Assembly: GCF_000332415.1 (NCBI RefSeq)
Contig: NZ_AOHC02000026.1
Coordinates: 76,001-140,000, forward strand
Reading direction: 5' to 3'
DNA length: 64,000 bases
Source: Leptospira weilii serovar Ranarum str. ICFT
Lineage (GTDB): Bacteria; Spirochaetota; Leptospiria; Leptospirales; Leptospiraceae
In this document: positions 1 to 8,908 of the stretch, in pieces
How the letters are laid out: every line of letters starts with the position of its first letter
Numbering within the stretch: the first letter of the stretch is position 1
The notes under the pieces: generated by a model
Seen by the model: only the letters and a program-made list of their open reading frames with translations
Told to the model about the DNA's origin: nothing
The model's database searches: none
Position numbers and translations under genes: made by a program

Positions 1-229
1 GAAGAGATTCCATCGGGCTCTGACGAATGAGTTCTATGGCCCTGGATTGATTTTTAGCGGTTTTGAGATAACCCTTTTTTTCAATCGCTTTGAGATGATC
101 GTAGGCGCCTTTCGCGGTAATTCCGAACTCGTCTCCGATTTCTCGAATTGTAGGAGGGAAACCGCGTTCCTTGATGATGGCGGCTATAAACGTAAGGACA
201 GCCTGTTGCTTGTCTGTCAGGTCTTTCAT
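1..229 (-). CDS. lexA: LexA repressor, N-terminal part (cut by window edge)
   Basis: The reverse strand begins MKDLTDKQQAVLTFI and continues through RGFPPTIREIGDEFGI and GAYDHLKAIEKKGYL, the winged helix-turn-helix DNA-binding domain of LexA. Only about 76 residues lie in the window; the C-terminal Ser-Lys autoprotease domain is beyond position 1. LexA represses SOS genes and cleaves itself when stimulated by RecA filaments on damaged DNA. The ATG at 229 is the first in-frame start and fits the usual LexA N-terminus. The upstream DNA holds short palindromes that could be its own operator. Leptospira genomes can hold more than one lexA, so which copy this is cannot be told from the fragment. 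Confidence 0.9.
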   Translation of the reverse strand, partial: MKDLTDKQQAVLTFIAAIIKERGFPPTIREIGDEFGITAKGAYDHLKAIEKKGYLKTAKNQSRAIELIRQSPMESL

Positions 230-230
230 A

Positions 231-281
<51 letters not shown>

Positions 282-293
282 AGGAGTTTTGCA

Positions 294-362
294 AACGCGG
301 CCCGGGCGCTTGAGCAAACCCAAAGTGGATTTCGCCCGGATTTTCTTAAGCCGAACTCGCGT
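294..362 (+). repeat. Right-end relic of the ACGTGAGTTCGG miniature element
   Basis: The stretch ends GCCGAACTCGCGT, the reverse complement of the element's terminal inverted repeat with one change, and is preceded by TTCGCCCGGATTTTC, the inner sequence seen at the right end of the complete copies (compare 21328-21358). No left end is found, so this is a single-ended or decayed copy. It abuts the stop codon of the TonB-dependent receptor gene. Confidence 0.7.
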
Positions 363-2425
363 TAAAATAAGGCTCGGACGGAAAGACGAATCGATCGCGG
401 AGAAGCAGGTCGAGTGTGAATATCGTTGGTTCCTCCTTGGTCCGGAGCCTCCGCTTCGGATTTTAATCGGGAAGCGTAATAATAATCTATATCGCTCACT
501 CTTGCATTTTGAATATTCAATATTTCGAATGTTATACTCCATACTTCGTCGAACTTTTTTCCGACTTGCAGATTGAATAGGGCGGTTGGAGAGGACCTCA
601 CGCTATTGTCTTCTATCAAAGCCCGAGGTCCGAAGTATCTGCCTCGGACCGAACCGAAAAAACCGTTTGTTTCCTTAATTGTGATTCCACCCGAGTAAAC
701 GTGTTCGATGGAGCCCGGGATGAAGTTCCCGGTTTTTTCGTCCCCCCTGAATCTGGATCTTGAAATCGATACGTCCGCGTCCAAGATCAGATTTTCAATC
801 GGTTCGAAACGATTGGACCATTCCAGTCCTCTTCTTGTACTGGATCGGCTCGCTGCGGTTGTAGCTGCGTCTCCTTCGAATACGAGCTCGGAATCCAAAT
901 CCAACTGCCATAAACTCAATGCGGTTTTCCAACGTTCTAACAGTACGTTTCTGACTCCGAATTCTCCTCCGCGAGACATTACGATCGGTGTGAAAGAATG
1001 TTTGTTTTCCGTAAGTCCTCTTGCGTCGTTCGTATGAAATCCTCTGCCTGCGTTTAAGTAAAGTTCCGTATTCAACCAAGGCCCGAAAATCATTCCCGCT
1101 TTTGGATTTGCGATCGAAGCGCGTTTTCGGTCGTTCTGTTCCGAATTGCGATCGTCGACGTGAAATTGAAATTGATCCGCCCTGATTCCAAGTACGGTTC
1201 TGATTTTAGAATTCCATTGAATTCTATTTTCGTAATAGACGGAAAGATTGGTTTCAATGATCCGATTCGATTGAACGGTTTCGAGTTCCGCCCTTTTTTC
1301 CGTATGATAAAGGGCGTTGTCGATAAAATCCCTTCGGACCTGAATCCCGACTGAATTTTCAAATTTGATCTCGTTCCATGCGGATCGAATTTTATAACTC
1401 GACTTGAGACCGGATACGGTTCTTTTGTCCGTTTGTTCTATCTGATCCCCTCGTTCCGGATCCTCAAGGTAATAGGTGGTGTTCGAAAAAAGGGAAAGAT
1501 CGTTATACAAACCATAGATTAGAATTTTTGCATGCGAATTTTTATCCGTATGATTGGCCTCTCCCGAAAAAGAAACCCGATTCGTAGAGCCTCCGTCTGT
1601 CGGATCGATCGTATCGAATCTTCCGATTCTTTCTTTCTCCGGTTCCAACCAAGACATCCCTGTTTCGATCGCTCTTTTCGGAATCTGATGAGTCGTATGC
1701 CAATTCCCTCTATAACCCATTGCTAATAAACGATATCCGTTTTGTTCGTCTCCGCCGCCGTAACTCAACACTCCGTTTACTTTTTTATAATCTTCTTTAA
1801 CGGTCCAAGGTCCGTCGGAATGCGCGCCTTCGAATGCGTAGAGTAAATTTCCGGTACCGATCGAATGCGACTTTGCGACGACCGTCCTTCCGTAACCGAA
1901 AGTTCCTCCTTCTAAGGAAGCGATTCCTTTTTTGAGAGAACGAAAATAAGACACATTCATGGAACCCGCGGAAGAGAAGTTCCCTTCCTCCGCCGAATAA
2001 ACTCCCTTTTTAAATTTGATCTCTTCTATAAGTTCCGGGATGAGAAAGCCGATATCGGAATAACCCTGACCGTGTCCGTGAGAAGGATTGTTAACCGGAA
2101 TTCCGTTTACGTTGGAAGCGAAATCGGTTCCGTGATCCAAGTTAAAACCGCGCAGAAAATATTGATTTGCTTTGCCGGATCCGCTGTGTTGAGTGGCGAT
2201 CATTCCGGGAACAAATTCCGCAATCTCTCCCGTTCTTGAAATCGGTCTGGACCGAATCTGTTCGGATCGAACGGCGCCTTCGCTGGCTGCACTTGCGGTC
2301 GTAAAATCCGCCCTTCCCGTTACGACGATTTCTTTCTTTTTCGTTTCTTCTTTGTCTTGATGCCGTTCTTGCGCCCCAATCGAATTCAATATTCCTAATA
2401 TTAAAAACCCGATCCAAATCCACAT
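362..2425 (-). CDS. TonB-dependent outer-membrane receptor
   Basis: About 687 residues. The start chosen, MWIWIGFLILGILNSIGAQ, gives a signal peptide ending at an AQ site; the reading frame is open further upstream, but that part overlaps the preceding gene and has no signal peptide. A short TonB-box-like segment (KKKEIVVTG) is followed by a plug domain (EIAEFVPGMIATQHSGSGK, QYFLRGFNLDHGTDF, DIGFLIPELIEEIKFKKGVY) and a long beta-barrel ending in the aromatic residue F expected of outer-membrane barrels. Such proteins take up metal chelates, cobalamin or other scarce ligands using TonB energy. It is the last gene of a four-gene operon with a HupE/UreJ-like protein, which hints at a metal substrate (inference). 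The stop codon lies at the edge of a mobile-element relic. Confidence 0.88.
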   Translation of the reverse strand: MWIWIGFLILGILNSIGAQERHQDKEETKKKEIVVTGRADFTTASAASEGAVRSEQIRSRPISRTGEIAEFVPGMIATQHSGSGKANQYFLRGFNLDHGTDFASNVNGIPVNNPSHGHGQGYSDIGFLIPELIEEIKFKKGVYSAEEGNFSSAGSMNVSYFRSLKKGIASLEGGTFGYGRTVVAKSHSIGTGNLLYAFEGAHSDGPWTVKEDYKKVNGVLSYGGGDEQNGYRLLAMGYRGNWHTTHQIPKRAIETGMSWLEPEKERIGRFDTIDPTDGGSTNRVSFSGEANHTDKNSHAKILIYGLYNDLSLFSNTTYYLEDPERGDQIEQTDKRTVSGLKSSYKIRSAWNEIKFENSVGIQVRRDFIDNALYHTEKRAELETVQSNRIIETNLSVYYENRIQWNSKIRTVLGIRADQFQFHVDDRNSEQNDRKRASIANPKAGMIFGPWLNTELYLNAGRGFHTNDARGLTENKHSFTPIVMSRGGEFGVRNVLLERWKTALSLWQLDLDSELVFEGDAATTAASRSSTRRGLEWSNRFEPIENLILDADVSISRSRFRGDEKTGNFIPGSIEHVYSGGITIKETNGFFGSVRGRYFGPRALIEDNSVRSSPTALFNLQVGKKFDEVWSITFEILNIQNARVSDIDYYYASRLKSEAEAPDQGGTNDIHTRPASPRSIRLSVRALF

Positions 2426-2448
2426 TAAGTTTCGAAATTCATTCCGGA

Positions 2449-3672
2449 TCAATCGATTTGAAAGCTGCGTCGTATAAACCAATACGTTCCTAACGTCGCG
2501 AGCAGGAATAATAGAAATAAGGGGACGATCTCTCGAAATTCGGGTTTTATCTTGGGAAACAACCGCCGATTTACGCACCAAACGATCGAAAGCGCGAAAC
2601 CGACCAAAATCATTTGACCGATTTCCACTCCCAAATTGAAGCCGAAAAGCGGGGCCAATAAACGATCCCGATCCAGTCCGGTTTCCAGTAAAAATCCGGC
2701 AAAACCGAAACCGTGAATCATACCGAAGGCAAGAGTTGTGATTCCCGAATACAAACCTCTCGATTTCAAATCGGTCACATACGGATTGAGAAATAGATAA
2801 CACGCCGCAAAAAGGGACATACCGAAATACGCAAACAATACGTGACCTTCAAGGATCCGAACCCGCCAAGCGAGTAATCCGACGATCCAAGGAACGGACG
2901 CGATCAGGATTGAAATTCGATTGCGATGTTTTTCTCCGACTAACACCGATTCTGCGGCTACGATCAGTATGGTAAGGCCGATGAAAGCTTCGATTCCGGC
3001 AATATCCGGTTTGATTCTTCCCAACACCGCGATCGAAAGAGTGAAACTATGACCGAGGGTAAAACCGGTGATGGAAACCAAAACCTCCTTCCAATGTTTA
3101 CTCGCCAATAGGATCGCCAGTAAAAAGACGATATGATCGATTCCGGTGCCGATATGTTCGATTCCCGCGGTTACGAACGGAAAAAATCCGGAAATTTTAG
3201 AAGCCGCTTTGTTTTGAAAATTCCATTCGGTTCTTTTGGATTGAAATAAATTTTCGACCAAGTTTCCATCCTCCAAACTCAAACGAGAATAATGAAGATG
3301 AGAAGGAGCGTATTCGAATAACCCCGTATAAATCATAAAATCCGGAGAGGAATTTTCGCACCGGAAAACGATCTCCAATTTCAGAAATGCGGAATTGGAT
3401 CTAAGAGAACGAGGAGGATCGGAAAGCGAACAATCCTTGTCTCCCGAACGAACGAAAACGTGGGATCGAATATAGGAAGCGAAATGATCGGATAAATCGC
3501 CCGTTTCTCCGTCCGTGAACGGAATACGAGTCGCTTCCCTTGCGGGAATCGTTATAACCCCGCCGAGGGTATTGGCCGCGACCTTCCAAACGGAAAAGGA
3601 TTCGCTTCTATTGTGGGAAAAAAGTTCATTCGAAAAAAGGAATATTATAAGGATATAAATTAACCGTTTCAT
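2449..3672 (-). CDS. HupE/UreJ-like membrane protein
   Basis: 407 residues. An N-terminal signal-like segment (MKRLIYILIIFLFSNELFS) leads into an extracytoplasmic region of about 150 residues. The C-terminal half has about seven membrane helices and starts with GIEHIGTGIDHIVFLLAILL, the His/Asp-rich signature of the HupE/UreJ family, with a second His site in the GMIHGFGFAGFLLETGL segment. HupE and UreJ proteins are linked to nickel or other metal transport, though this longer branch with an N-terminal domain is not well characterised. Its start overlaps the stop of the isomerase gene by 4 bp (ATGA), and the TonB receptor starts 23 bp downstream, so the genes are probably co-translated. Confidence 0.8.
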   Translation of the reverse strand: MKRLIYILIIFLFSNELFSHNRSESFSVWKVAANTLGGVITIPAREATRIPFTDGETGDLSDHFASYIRSHVFVRSGDKDCSLSDPPRSLRSNSAFLKLEIVFRCENSSPDFMIYTGLFEYAPSHLHYSRLSLEDGNLVENLFQSKRTEWNFQNKAASKISGFFPFVTAGIEHIGTGIDHIVFLLAILLASKHWKEVLVSITGFTLGHSFTLSIAVLGRIKPDIAGIEAFIGLTILIVAAESVLVGEKHRNRISILIASVPWIVGLLAWRVRILEGHVLFAYFGMSLFAACYLFLNPYVTDLKSRGLYSGITTLAFGMIHGFGFAGFLLETGLDRDRLLAPLFGFNLGVEIGQMILVGFALSIVWCVNRRLFPKIKPEFREIVPLFLLFLLATLGTYWFIRRSFQID

Positions 3673-4520
3673 CCTCGTCCTTCCTCGGAAATCGGCAAAT
3701 TTCTTTCGATTTTGGATTTTGTTTTCAATCGATCCAAATATTCCCTAAGCGCCCGATCCCCGTTCTCTTGTAAAAAAGACGCTTCGACTTCTTCTCTTAC
3801 GGAATCGAAATCGGGAATTTGACCCGGTTGTCGAGCGAGTACTTTGACGATTAAGAATTTTTCTCCGAACCTTATCGGATCGGATACTTCTCCCGATTTT
3901 AAATCCTTTAAGGCTCCAACTAAGTCCGGACCCAGATAGTCTAGAAGTTTACGCAAGGGTAATAAGGAATTCGGAATATCCGACACGTTAGGCGCTTCCG
4001 TTTTCCCGGTTTCTTTCAATTGTTTTGAAATTTGACGGGCGGATTCCTCGTTTGATTGTTCGTACACAACTATTTTATAACGGGAGGTTTTTAGAAATTT
4101 TTCCCGATTGGATAGAAAATAAGTCCTCAGTTCGGCAACGTTCGGTTTTTCGGAAACGTTTTCGGAAAGTACGGATTGAATGACCGTTCTAACGATCGAA
4201 CCTCGGATCGAACGATCCCTTTGCGCAAAACCCAATTCCAATCCTCTTTGCACCAATAATTCCTCTTCGATCAATCTTTCCAGTATTCCGGCTCTCACTT
4301 CCTCCGTAATCGGATTTTTACTGTCGGAAGCATAACCGGATAAAACGCGAAAATATTCATCTTTGCTAATATATGTTCCGTTCACTTCCGCGATCGTGTC
4401 GGAAAGAAAAATTTCCTTTTCGGGGAACAACAAACCGACTAACGCTAGTAAAAAACCGAAAAACGCCCCCGCTCCTAAAAAATATTTAGGCTCCAAACTG
4501 CCGGCTTTCCAAGTGAACAT
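3669..4520 (-). CDS. Membrane-anchored peptidyl-prolyl isomerase (parvulin/SurA-like)
   Basis: 283 residues. One N-terminal membrane helix (YFLGAGAFFGFLLALVGLLF) anchors a periplasmic part. A SurA/PrsA-like N-terminal chaperone region (VNGTYISKDEYFRVLSGY, EVRAGILERLIEEELLVQRG) is followed by a PpiC-like domain whose end reads LKSGEVSDPIRFGEKFLIVKV, the typical parvulin C-terminal block. The isomerase core is short and weakly conserved, so it may act as a chaperone only. It sits 1 nt after the DUF3604 stop and overlaps the HupE-like gene by 4 bp. It probably helps fold an exported partner from the same operon (inference). Confidence 0.75.
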   Translation of the reverse strand: MFTWKAGSLEPKYFLGAGAFFGFLLALVGLLFPEKEIFLSDTIAEVNGTYISKDEYFRVLSGYASDSKNPITEEVRAGILERLIEEELLVQRGLELGFAQRDRSIRGSIVRTVIQSVLSENVSEKPNVAELRTYFLSNREKFLKTSRYKIVVYEQSNEESARQISKQLKETGKTEAPNVSDIPNSLLPLRKLLDYLGPDLVGALKDLKSGEVSDPIRFGEKFLIVKVLARQPGQIPDFDSVREEVEASFLQENGDRALREYLDRLKTKSKIERNLPISEEGRG

Positions 4521-4521
4521 C

Positions 4522-6735
4522 TTATTTTTGTTTCGACGCGATCAAATAGATGGGAGAAGACCAAGCCCTCTCTTCCACATTCGCCAAACAGTCGTCATTC
4601 GGATCGGTGCGATAGTCTCCGTAACAAGGTTTTACTTTGATACAACGTCCTTGATCGTCGTATTCGCATCGGAGTTGTCCTCCGTTGATCGCGGGGGACT
4701 TTTCTTCGATCGCTCTTACGTAATAAACGGCGTCTCTTCCCAAATCGGCATAACTCGTGTCTTGAAATTCCGCCTCACAACCGGAGGGATCCGATTTACA
4801 AGGTAAGGTCTTCCAAGGATCTTGAATCAACTTCGCGACGGGTTCGTTCGGAGAAATTTGAGGAAGAATACGAACCACTTCTATTCTTACGATCTTTTTT
4901 CTTTCGGAAGAAGGATGATAACATTCCCCCTTACAAAGTCTTTGCAGACGTTCGGCTCCGATTCCGGAGATGCCGCTATCGGGACAACCCGGTTTCTGTT
5001 TGAACGCTCCGACCGCGCGAACTTTGAAAGTGGGATTTTTGGATAAACGAACCTCCGAACCCATCGAAGCGACGGTTTCCGATTTTTTACCCGAATCGTT
5101 TTTTAAATCGAACCAAAGTAGAATTCTATCTCCCGATGTTGCGTAGACTTCTTTTCGATTCAAAGAATCCCAGATGGAATCCCTGTCTCTACCGTTGGAA
5201 TGTACGGCGACGAGTCCTCCCGTGAGAAAAAAAGAAGCCTGTCTTTCGTTATCCATGATTTCGAAAGGAGTCAAACCCTTCGGACTAAAAGGTTTGGAAT
5301 AGGCGACCGGTTTCTTTCTGTTTTTCGCGGGTTCCATCATTCCGAACGCGTTCGGTTTTTCAGGCCCCGCCGTTTCGGTCAGGGATTTTCTCCAGTATTC
5401 CTTATAACCGTTGCCCGCCCTCGCGGTGTGGGAATCGCTCGAACCGATAAAACCGAAACGAAAGTTTCTAGGTTTATGAGGATTATCAAAATTAGTAATT
5501 GCTAATGCATATTGAACGGAATTACCGGGCCTGTGATTGAAAGCGGGTAAAAAACAATCGGGGCATTGTCCCGAATTTCCCCAATCATCCAAGTCGGCTC
5601 CCGGTACGGTTGCAAAACCGGAAACGCCGGCGACCGCGTGATTTTCTCTGGCCTGTGCGGCTCTTAACTCGCATTCTCTCGGAGATTCACCTTCCTTAAA
5701 ACATCTTTTTCGGATGATTTCTCCCGCTCTCCAACAGGAAGGTTCATAACCGAAGTGAGGTTCGTTACAAACCGGTTTTCCGTTTGGATCAAAACCGACT
5801 TCCTGCCAAGGGCGGTATTCTTCCGCGTTACCGTGACCGGAATAGATTTCGACTAACTTTTGCAGGTCTTCGTTATGATCTTTTCCTTTTAATTGTTTAT
5901 CGAACGTGATTCCGGGAGGAGTATAAAACCCCCAAACGGTTCCGTGTGGAATCACCAAAGAAGGTATATTCCATTGTTGTAATTTTTCAAAAAGTTCGGA
6001 AGGAGTCGCCGCCCATTCCGTACAATCCTTCGGCAATTCCTTTACGGGAACTCCGGACGGACAATGTTTGTAAGAAAGACGATCGGTTACAAAATCCGCA
6101 AAATCGTAATAGGCTTGTCTATTTCCTCCGGGAGCTATGATTTTTAAAACGTTTCTCATAATAAACGGAGGGCCCGAAAAAAGATCCGTATACGGACCGG
6201 ACGCGGCGATCGGCCTTGCGGGAACCTTGTCTTCTTCTGTGTCTTTCAGGATTACGTTTCTATGTCCGTAGTGATCCTGTACGGTGGTTCCCATCTGAGT
6301 CCATTCCCAACCTAAGAAGGAAACCAAATCCGGATTTTTAGGATCCCCCGCGCTTGCATTACACCGGCGGATCAGATCTTTTTCTTCCTGCCATTGTTTC
6401 GGAGTTAAACCTTCCGCGTGATCGTTGATGGACCAAAAATCCAAAGAAGAACAATACCTTGCAAAGTCGCAGGCGTCCTTGGGCGGATGGGCTCCTTCTC
6501 CGTTGAGCATCGGTAAACTGATCGCATACGCATCCATGGAATACGTGGTATGTACGTGTAAGTCGCCGAATAAGATTTGTTTTTCCCGAGACGATTTTTC
6601 AGCCGAATCCGCTCGTATTGCAGAATCCACTTTAGGATGGGAAGGCGCTCCGATCCAACCTTCCTTCCAAGCATTGATCGCAAAAACAAACGCGATCCCG
6701 ACAAAAGTAACTGACTTCAGGAAATTTTTCCTCAT
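4522..6735 (-). CDS. DUF3604 protein, PHP-like metallohydrolase fold
   Basis: 737 residues. An N-terminal signal/anchor (FLKSVTFVGIAFVFAINAW) is followed by a PHP-like metal site: GDLHVHTTYSMDAYA, WSINDHAEGL, VIPHGTVWG and GSSDSHTARAG. These His/Asp blocks are the hallmark of DUF3604. Numerous cysteines suggest disulfides in the periplasm. The substrate is unknown. It is the first gene of the minus-strand operon with an isomerase, a HupE-like protein and a TonB receptor. The 480-bp gap upstream, towards the divergent FadL-like gene, contains a miniature inverted-repeat element. Confidence 0.85.
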   Translation of the reverse strand: MRKNFLKSVTFVGIAFVFAINAWKEGWIGAPSHPKVDSAIRADSAEKSSREKQILFGDLHVHTTYSMDAYAISLPMLNGEGAHPPKDACDFARYCSSLDFWSINDHAEGLTPKQWQEEKDLIRRCNASAGDPKNPDLVSFLGWEWTQMGTTVQDHYGHRNVILKDTEEDKVPARPIAASGPYTDLFSGPPFIMRNVLKIIAPGGNRQAYYDFADFVTDRLSYKHCPSGVPVKELPKDCTEWAATPSELFEKLQQWNIPSLVIPHGTVWGFYTPPGITFDKQLKGKDHNEDLQKLVEIYSGHGNAEEYRPWQEVGFDPNGKPVCNEPHFGYEPSCWRAGEIIRKRCFKEGESPRECELRAAQARENHAVAGVSGFATVPGADLDDWGNSGQCPDCFLPAFNHRPGNSVQYALAITNFDNPHKPRNFRFGFIGSSDSHTARAGNGYKEYWRKSLTETAGPEKPNAFGMMEPAKNRKKPVAYSKPFSPKGLTPFEIMDNERQASFFLTGGLVAVHSNGRDRDSIWDSLNRKEVYATSGDRILLWFDLKNDSGKKSETVASMGSEVRLSKNPTFKVRAVGAFKQKPGCPDSGISGIGAERLQRLCKGECYHPSSERKKIVRIEVVRILPQISPNEPVAKLIQDPWKTLPCKSDPSGCEAEFQDTSYADLGRDAVYYVRAIEEKSPAINGGQLRCEYDDQGRCIKVKPCYGDYRTDPNDDCLANVEERAWSSPIYLIASKQK

Positions 6736-6980
6736 TCGATTCTCCGTTTCTAATCTCGCCTACAACTTTCCTCCGACGGAAAGAACCGTTCCCAGCGAGA
6801 AATCAGGGACATTCTGAGAACGCAGAGGACAAAATGCAATCAATTTCCATTATAGCATACAAAAATAATCAAATATAAGAAATATAGGTTGATTTGCAGA
6901 AGCACTTTCTGTTTATGCTTATTCATTGTTTGTTATAGCAGATAAAAAGCTGCTCTAATTGAGATTAAATCTCTCTGAAA

Positions 6981-7171
<191 letters not shown>

Positions 7172-7215
7172 TAAAAAGCATATGATCCGACAAAGGGCTA
7201 GTTCCAAGGAGATCC

Positions 7216-8622
7216 ATGAAAACCGTATTCAATCGAATTACCTTCCTCGGATTGGTAATTCTCACTCACTCACACTCGCTTTGGGCCGTTGCCAGTAACA
7301 ACAGAAACGCGATCAATGCAAGATACGAAGGTTTAGCGGGCGTTAACTTTGCGTTAGGCGGTTCTCCCATGGACGTCGCCCTCAATCCCGCAAATTTATA
7401 CCTAACAAAAGGAAAAAAAATAGAATTCGGTTTAGGAGCCAGTTACGGCCAAGTGAAATTCAAAGATCGGTTTCTGGATCCGGATCCGAGTTTGGATTAC
7501 TCGAATTCCAAATCAAGATCCGGAGGAGGCCCCGCGCCCTACTTTGCGGTAAAACTCCCGGTGACCGATAAAGTCGATTATGGATTTGCGACGTACATAT
7601 CCGGGGCGGTGGACGGGGCCGCGGAAAAGATCGATCGGAATACTCCCACGGGAGATTCGGTGAACCAATGGAGTGAACTCAATCTACCCGGAGCCTTAGG
7701 AAGCGGTAAAAGAATCAAAGAAACCACCCAAAACAAAGCGACTTTCGTAAAGGCAGTGAACGGTTTTTCCGTCAAGTTTGGAGATCTTTCCTTAGGCGCT
7801 ACGTTAGAGTTGAACTACGGAACTCAAAGTCGTACCGTAAAATATTACGACGCTTCGGGAACCTTTGAGATTCCGGGCCAAGGATTTCGTTATGACAGTA
7901 GAAAAAACGCTCTCGCACTGAGTGGGATTTTAGGTTCGAATTATACGGTTACGGATTGGCTCAGAATCGCCTACATATACCAATCGAAAACGAGTTTTCC
8001 ATTGGACGGCAGTTATACTTTCGGCGTAGACGATCCTCGTTATCGATCCACGGGAGTGTCCTATCAGTTCAGTACTCCGGAGAAACACGGCCTTGGATTT
8101 GCAATCGGTCCTGAAAATCTAAAAGTAGCGATCGATTTCGTTTATACGAATTACGGTTCTTATTTGAAAAACATTCGGCAGGATTTGGCGGATCCTTGGT
8201 ATCCGAATCTGCAAGGAAGAAATTCAAACGTTACCGCACATTTGAATTACAGGGATCAATGGGCCGCATTGATCGGTCTCGAACATAAAATCACGCCGGA
8301 ATGGATCTATCGTTTGGGATACAGTTATAATTCTCCGGTGGTTTCCGGTAACGGTTTGAACGGAGCGCAGGGTATCGTGTTGACTCTCAATCACGTGATC
8401 GCAGGCGGTTTTAGTTACTCGCCCGGACCCTGGAGTTTTGATTTTGGCGCCACTTACTTTCTTCCCGGAAAACAAATCGAAGGCGGTAAAGGTACGGACT
8501 GGGCGATCACCCACGGAACTTACGGACCCGACCAAAAAAACTTAACGGGATATTCTTACAGCGGCCAAGCCCTCAATTCGATCGGGATCAACTTCGGAGC
8601 CACCCGTTTTTTATCGGATTGA
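7216..8622 (+). CDS. FadL/OmpP1-type outer-membrane porin
   Basis: 468 residues. The start is supported by AAGGAG five bases upstream. A signal peptide (about residues 1-25, LVILTHSHSLWAVA) is followed by SNNRNAINARYEGLAGVNFALGG, close to the FadL-family N-terminal hatch block with its NPA motif (DVALNPANLYL). The rest alternates like a beta-barrel (YRLGYSYNSPVV, SFDFGATYF) and ends GINFGATRFLSD. FadL-type channels carry long-chain fatty acids and other hydrophobic molecules across the outer membrane. It is a single gene with its own upstream region. Confidence 0.82.
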   Translation: MKTVFNRITFLGLVILTHSHSLWAVASNNRNAINARYEGLAGVNFALGGSPMDVALNPANLYLTKGKKIEFGLGASYGQVKFKDRFLDPDPSLDYSNSKSRSGGGPAPYFAVKLPVTDKVDYGFATYISGAVDGAAEKIDRNTPTGDSVNQWSELNLPGALGSGKRIKETTQNKATFVKAVNGFSVKFGDLSLGATLELNYGTQSRTVKYYDASGTFEIPGQGFRYDSRKNALALSGILGSNYTVTDWLRIAYIYQSKTSFPLDGSYTFGVDDPRYRSTGVSYQFSTPEKHGLGFAIGPENLKVAIDFVYTNYGSYLKNIRQDLADPWYPNLQGRNSNVTAHLNYRDQWAALIGLEHKITPEWIYRLGYSYNSPVVSGNGLNGAQGIVLTLNHVIAGGFSYSPGPWSFDFGATYFLPGKQIEGGKGTDWAITHGTYGPDQKNLTGYSYSGQALNSIGINFGATRFLSD

Positions 8623-8730
8623 AGCGAGATCGCGCGCATCGTTTTAACGACGATGGCTCTTTCATCTGTTTCTAAAATAGAGGAAGTTCTAAAACCTGAA
8701 AGAAAATTTGCAGGAGTTCCCTTCGAGGTG

Positions 8731-8756
8731 TTAGGGGTTAGGAACTAGGGTTTAGG
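8731..8756 (-). repeat. TTAGG-type heptamer repeat relic
   Basis: The plus strand reads TTAGGGGTTAGGAACTAGGG and then TTTAGG; on the minus strand this matches the CCTAACCCCTAATTCC part of the unit that has invaded the CRISPR array (for example 34687-34702). It shows that this repeat family exists outside the array. Confidence 0.6.
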
Positions 8757-8865
8757 AGTGACCTCCAGTAGAAATTTTGGATTCCTCAAACGTAAATTCT
8801 TCCGGAAGATGATTTTGCAAAAAATCAAGAGCATCGCAATACTTTATCTTTTTTGCGGAAGACAT
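8752..8865 (-). CDS. Small open frame, 37 residues, unknown
   Basis: The reverse strand encodes a short charged peptide starting MSSAKKIKYCDALDFLQNHL and ending TGGHS. Its stop lies inside the TTAGG repeat relic, so it may be the remaining 5' end of a longer gene cut off by that repeat. No clear ribosome binding site is seen. I do not recognise the family; it may be non-functional. Confidence 0.25.
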   Translation of the reverse strand: MSSAKKIKYCDALDFLQNHLPEEFTFEESKISTGGHS

Positions 8866-8908
8866 AATAAATTTTTAATATTATGCAACGGCTATATTGC
8901 GTTTAACT

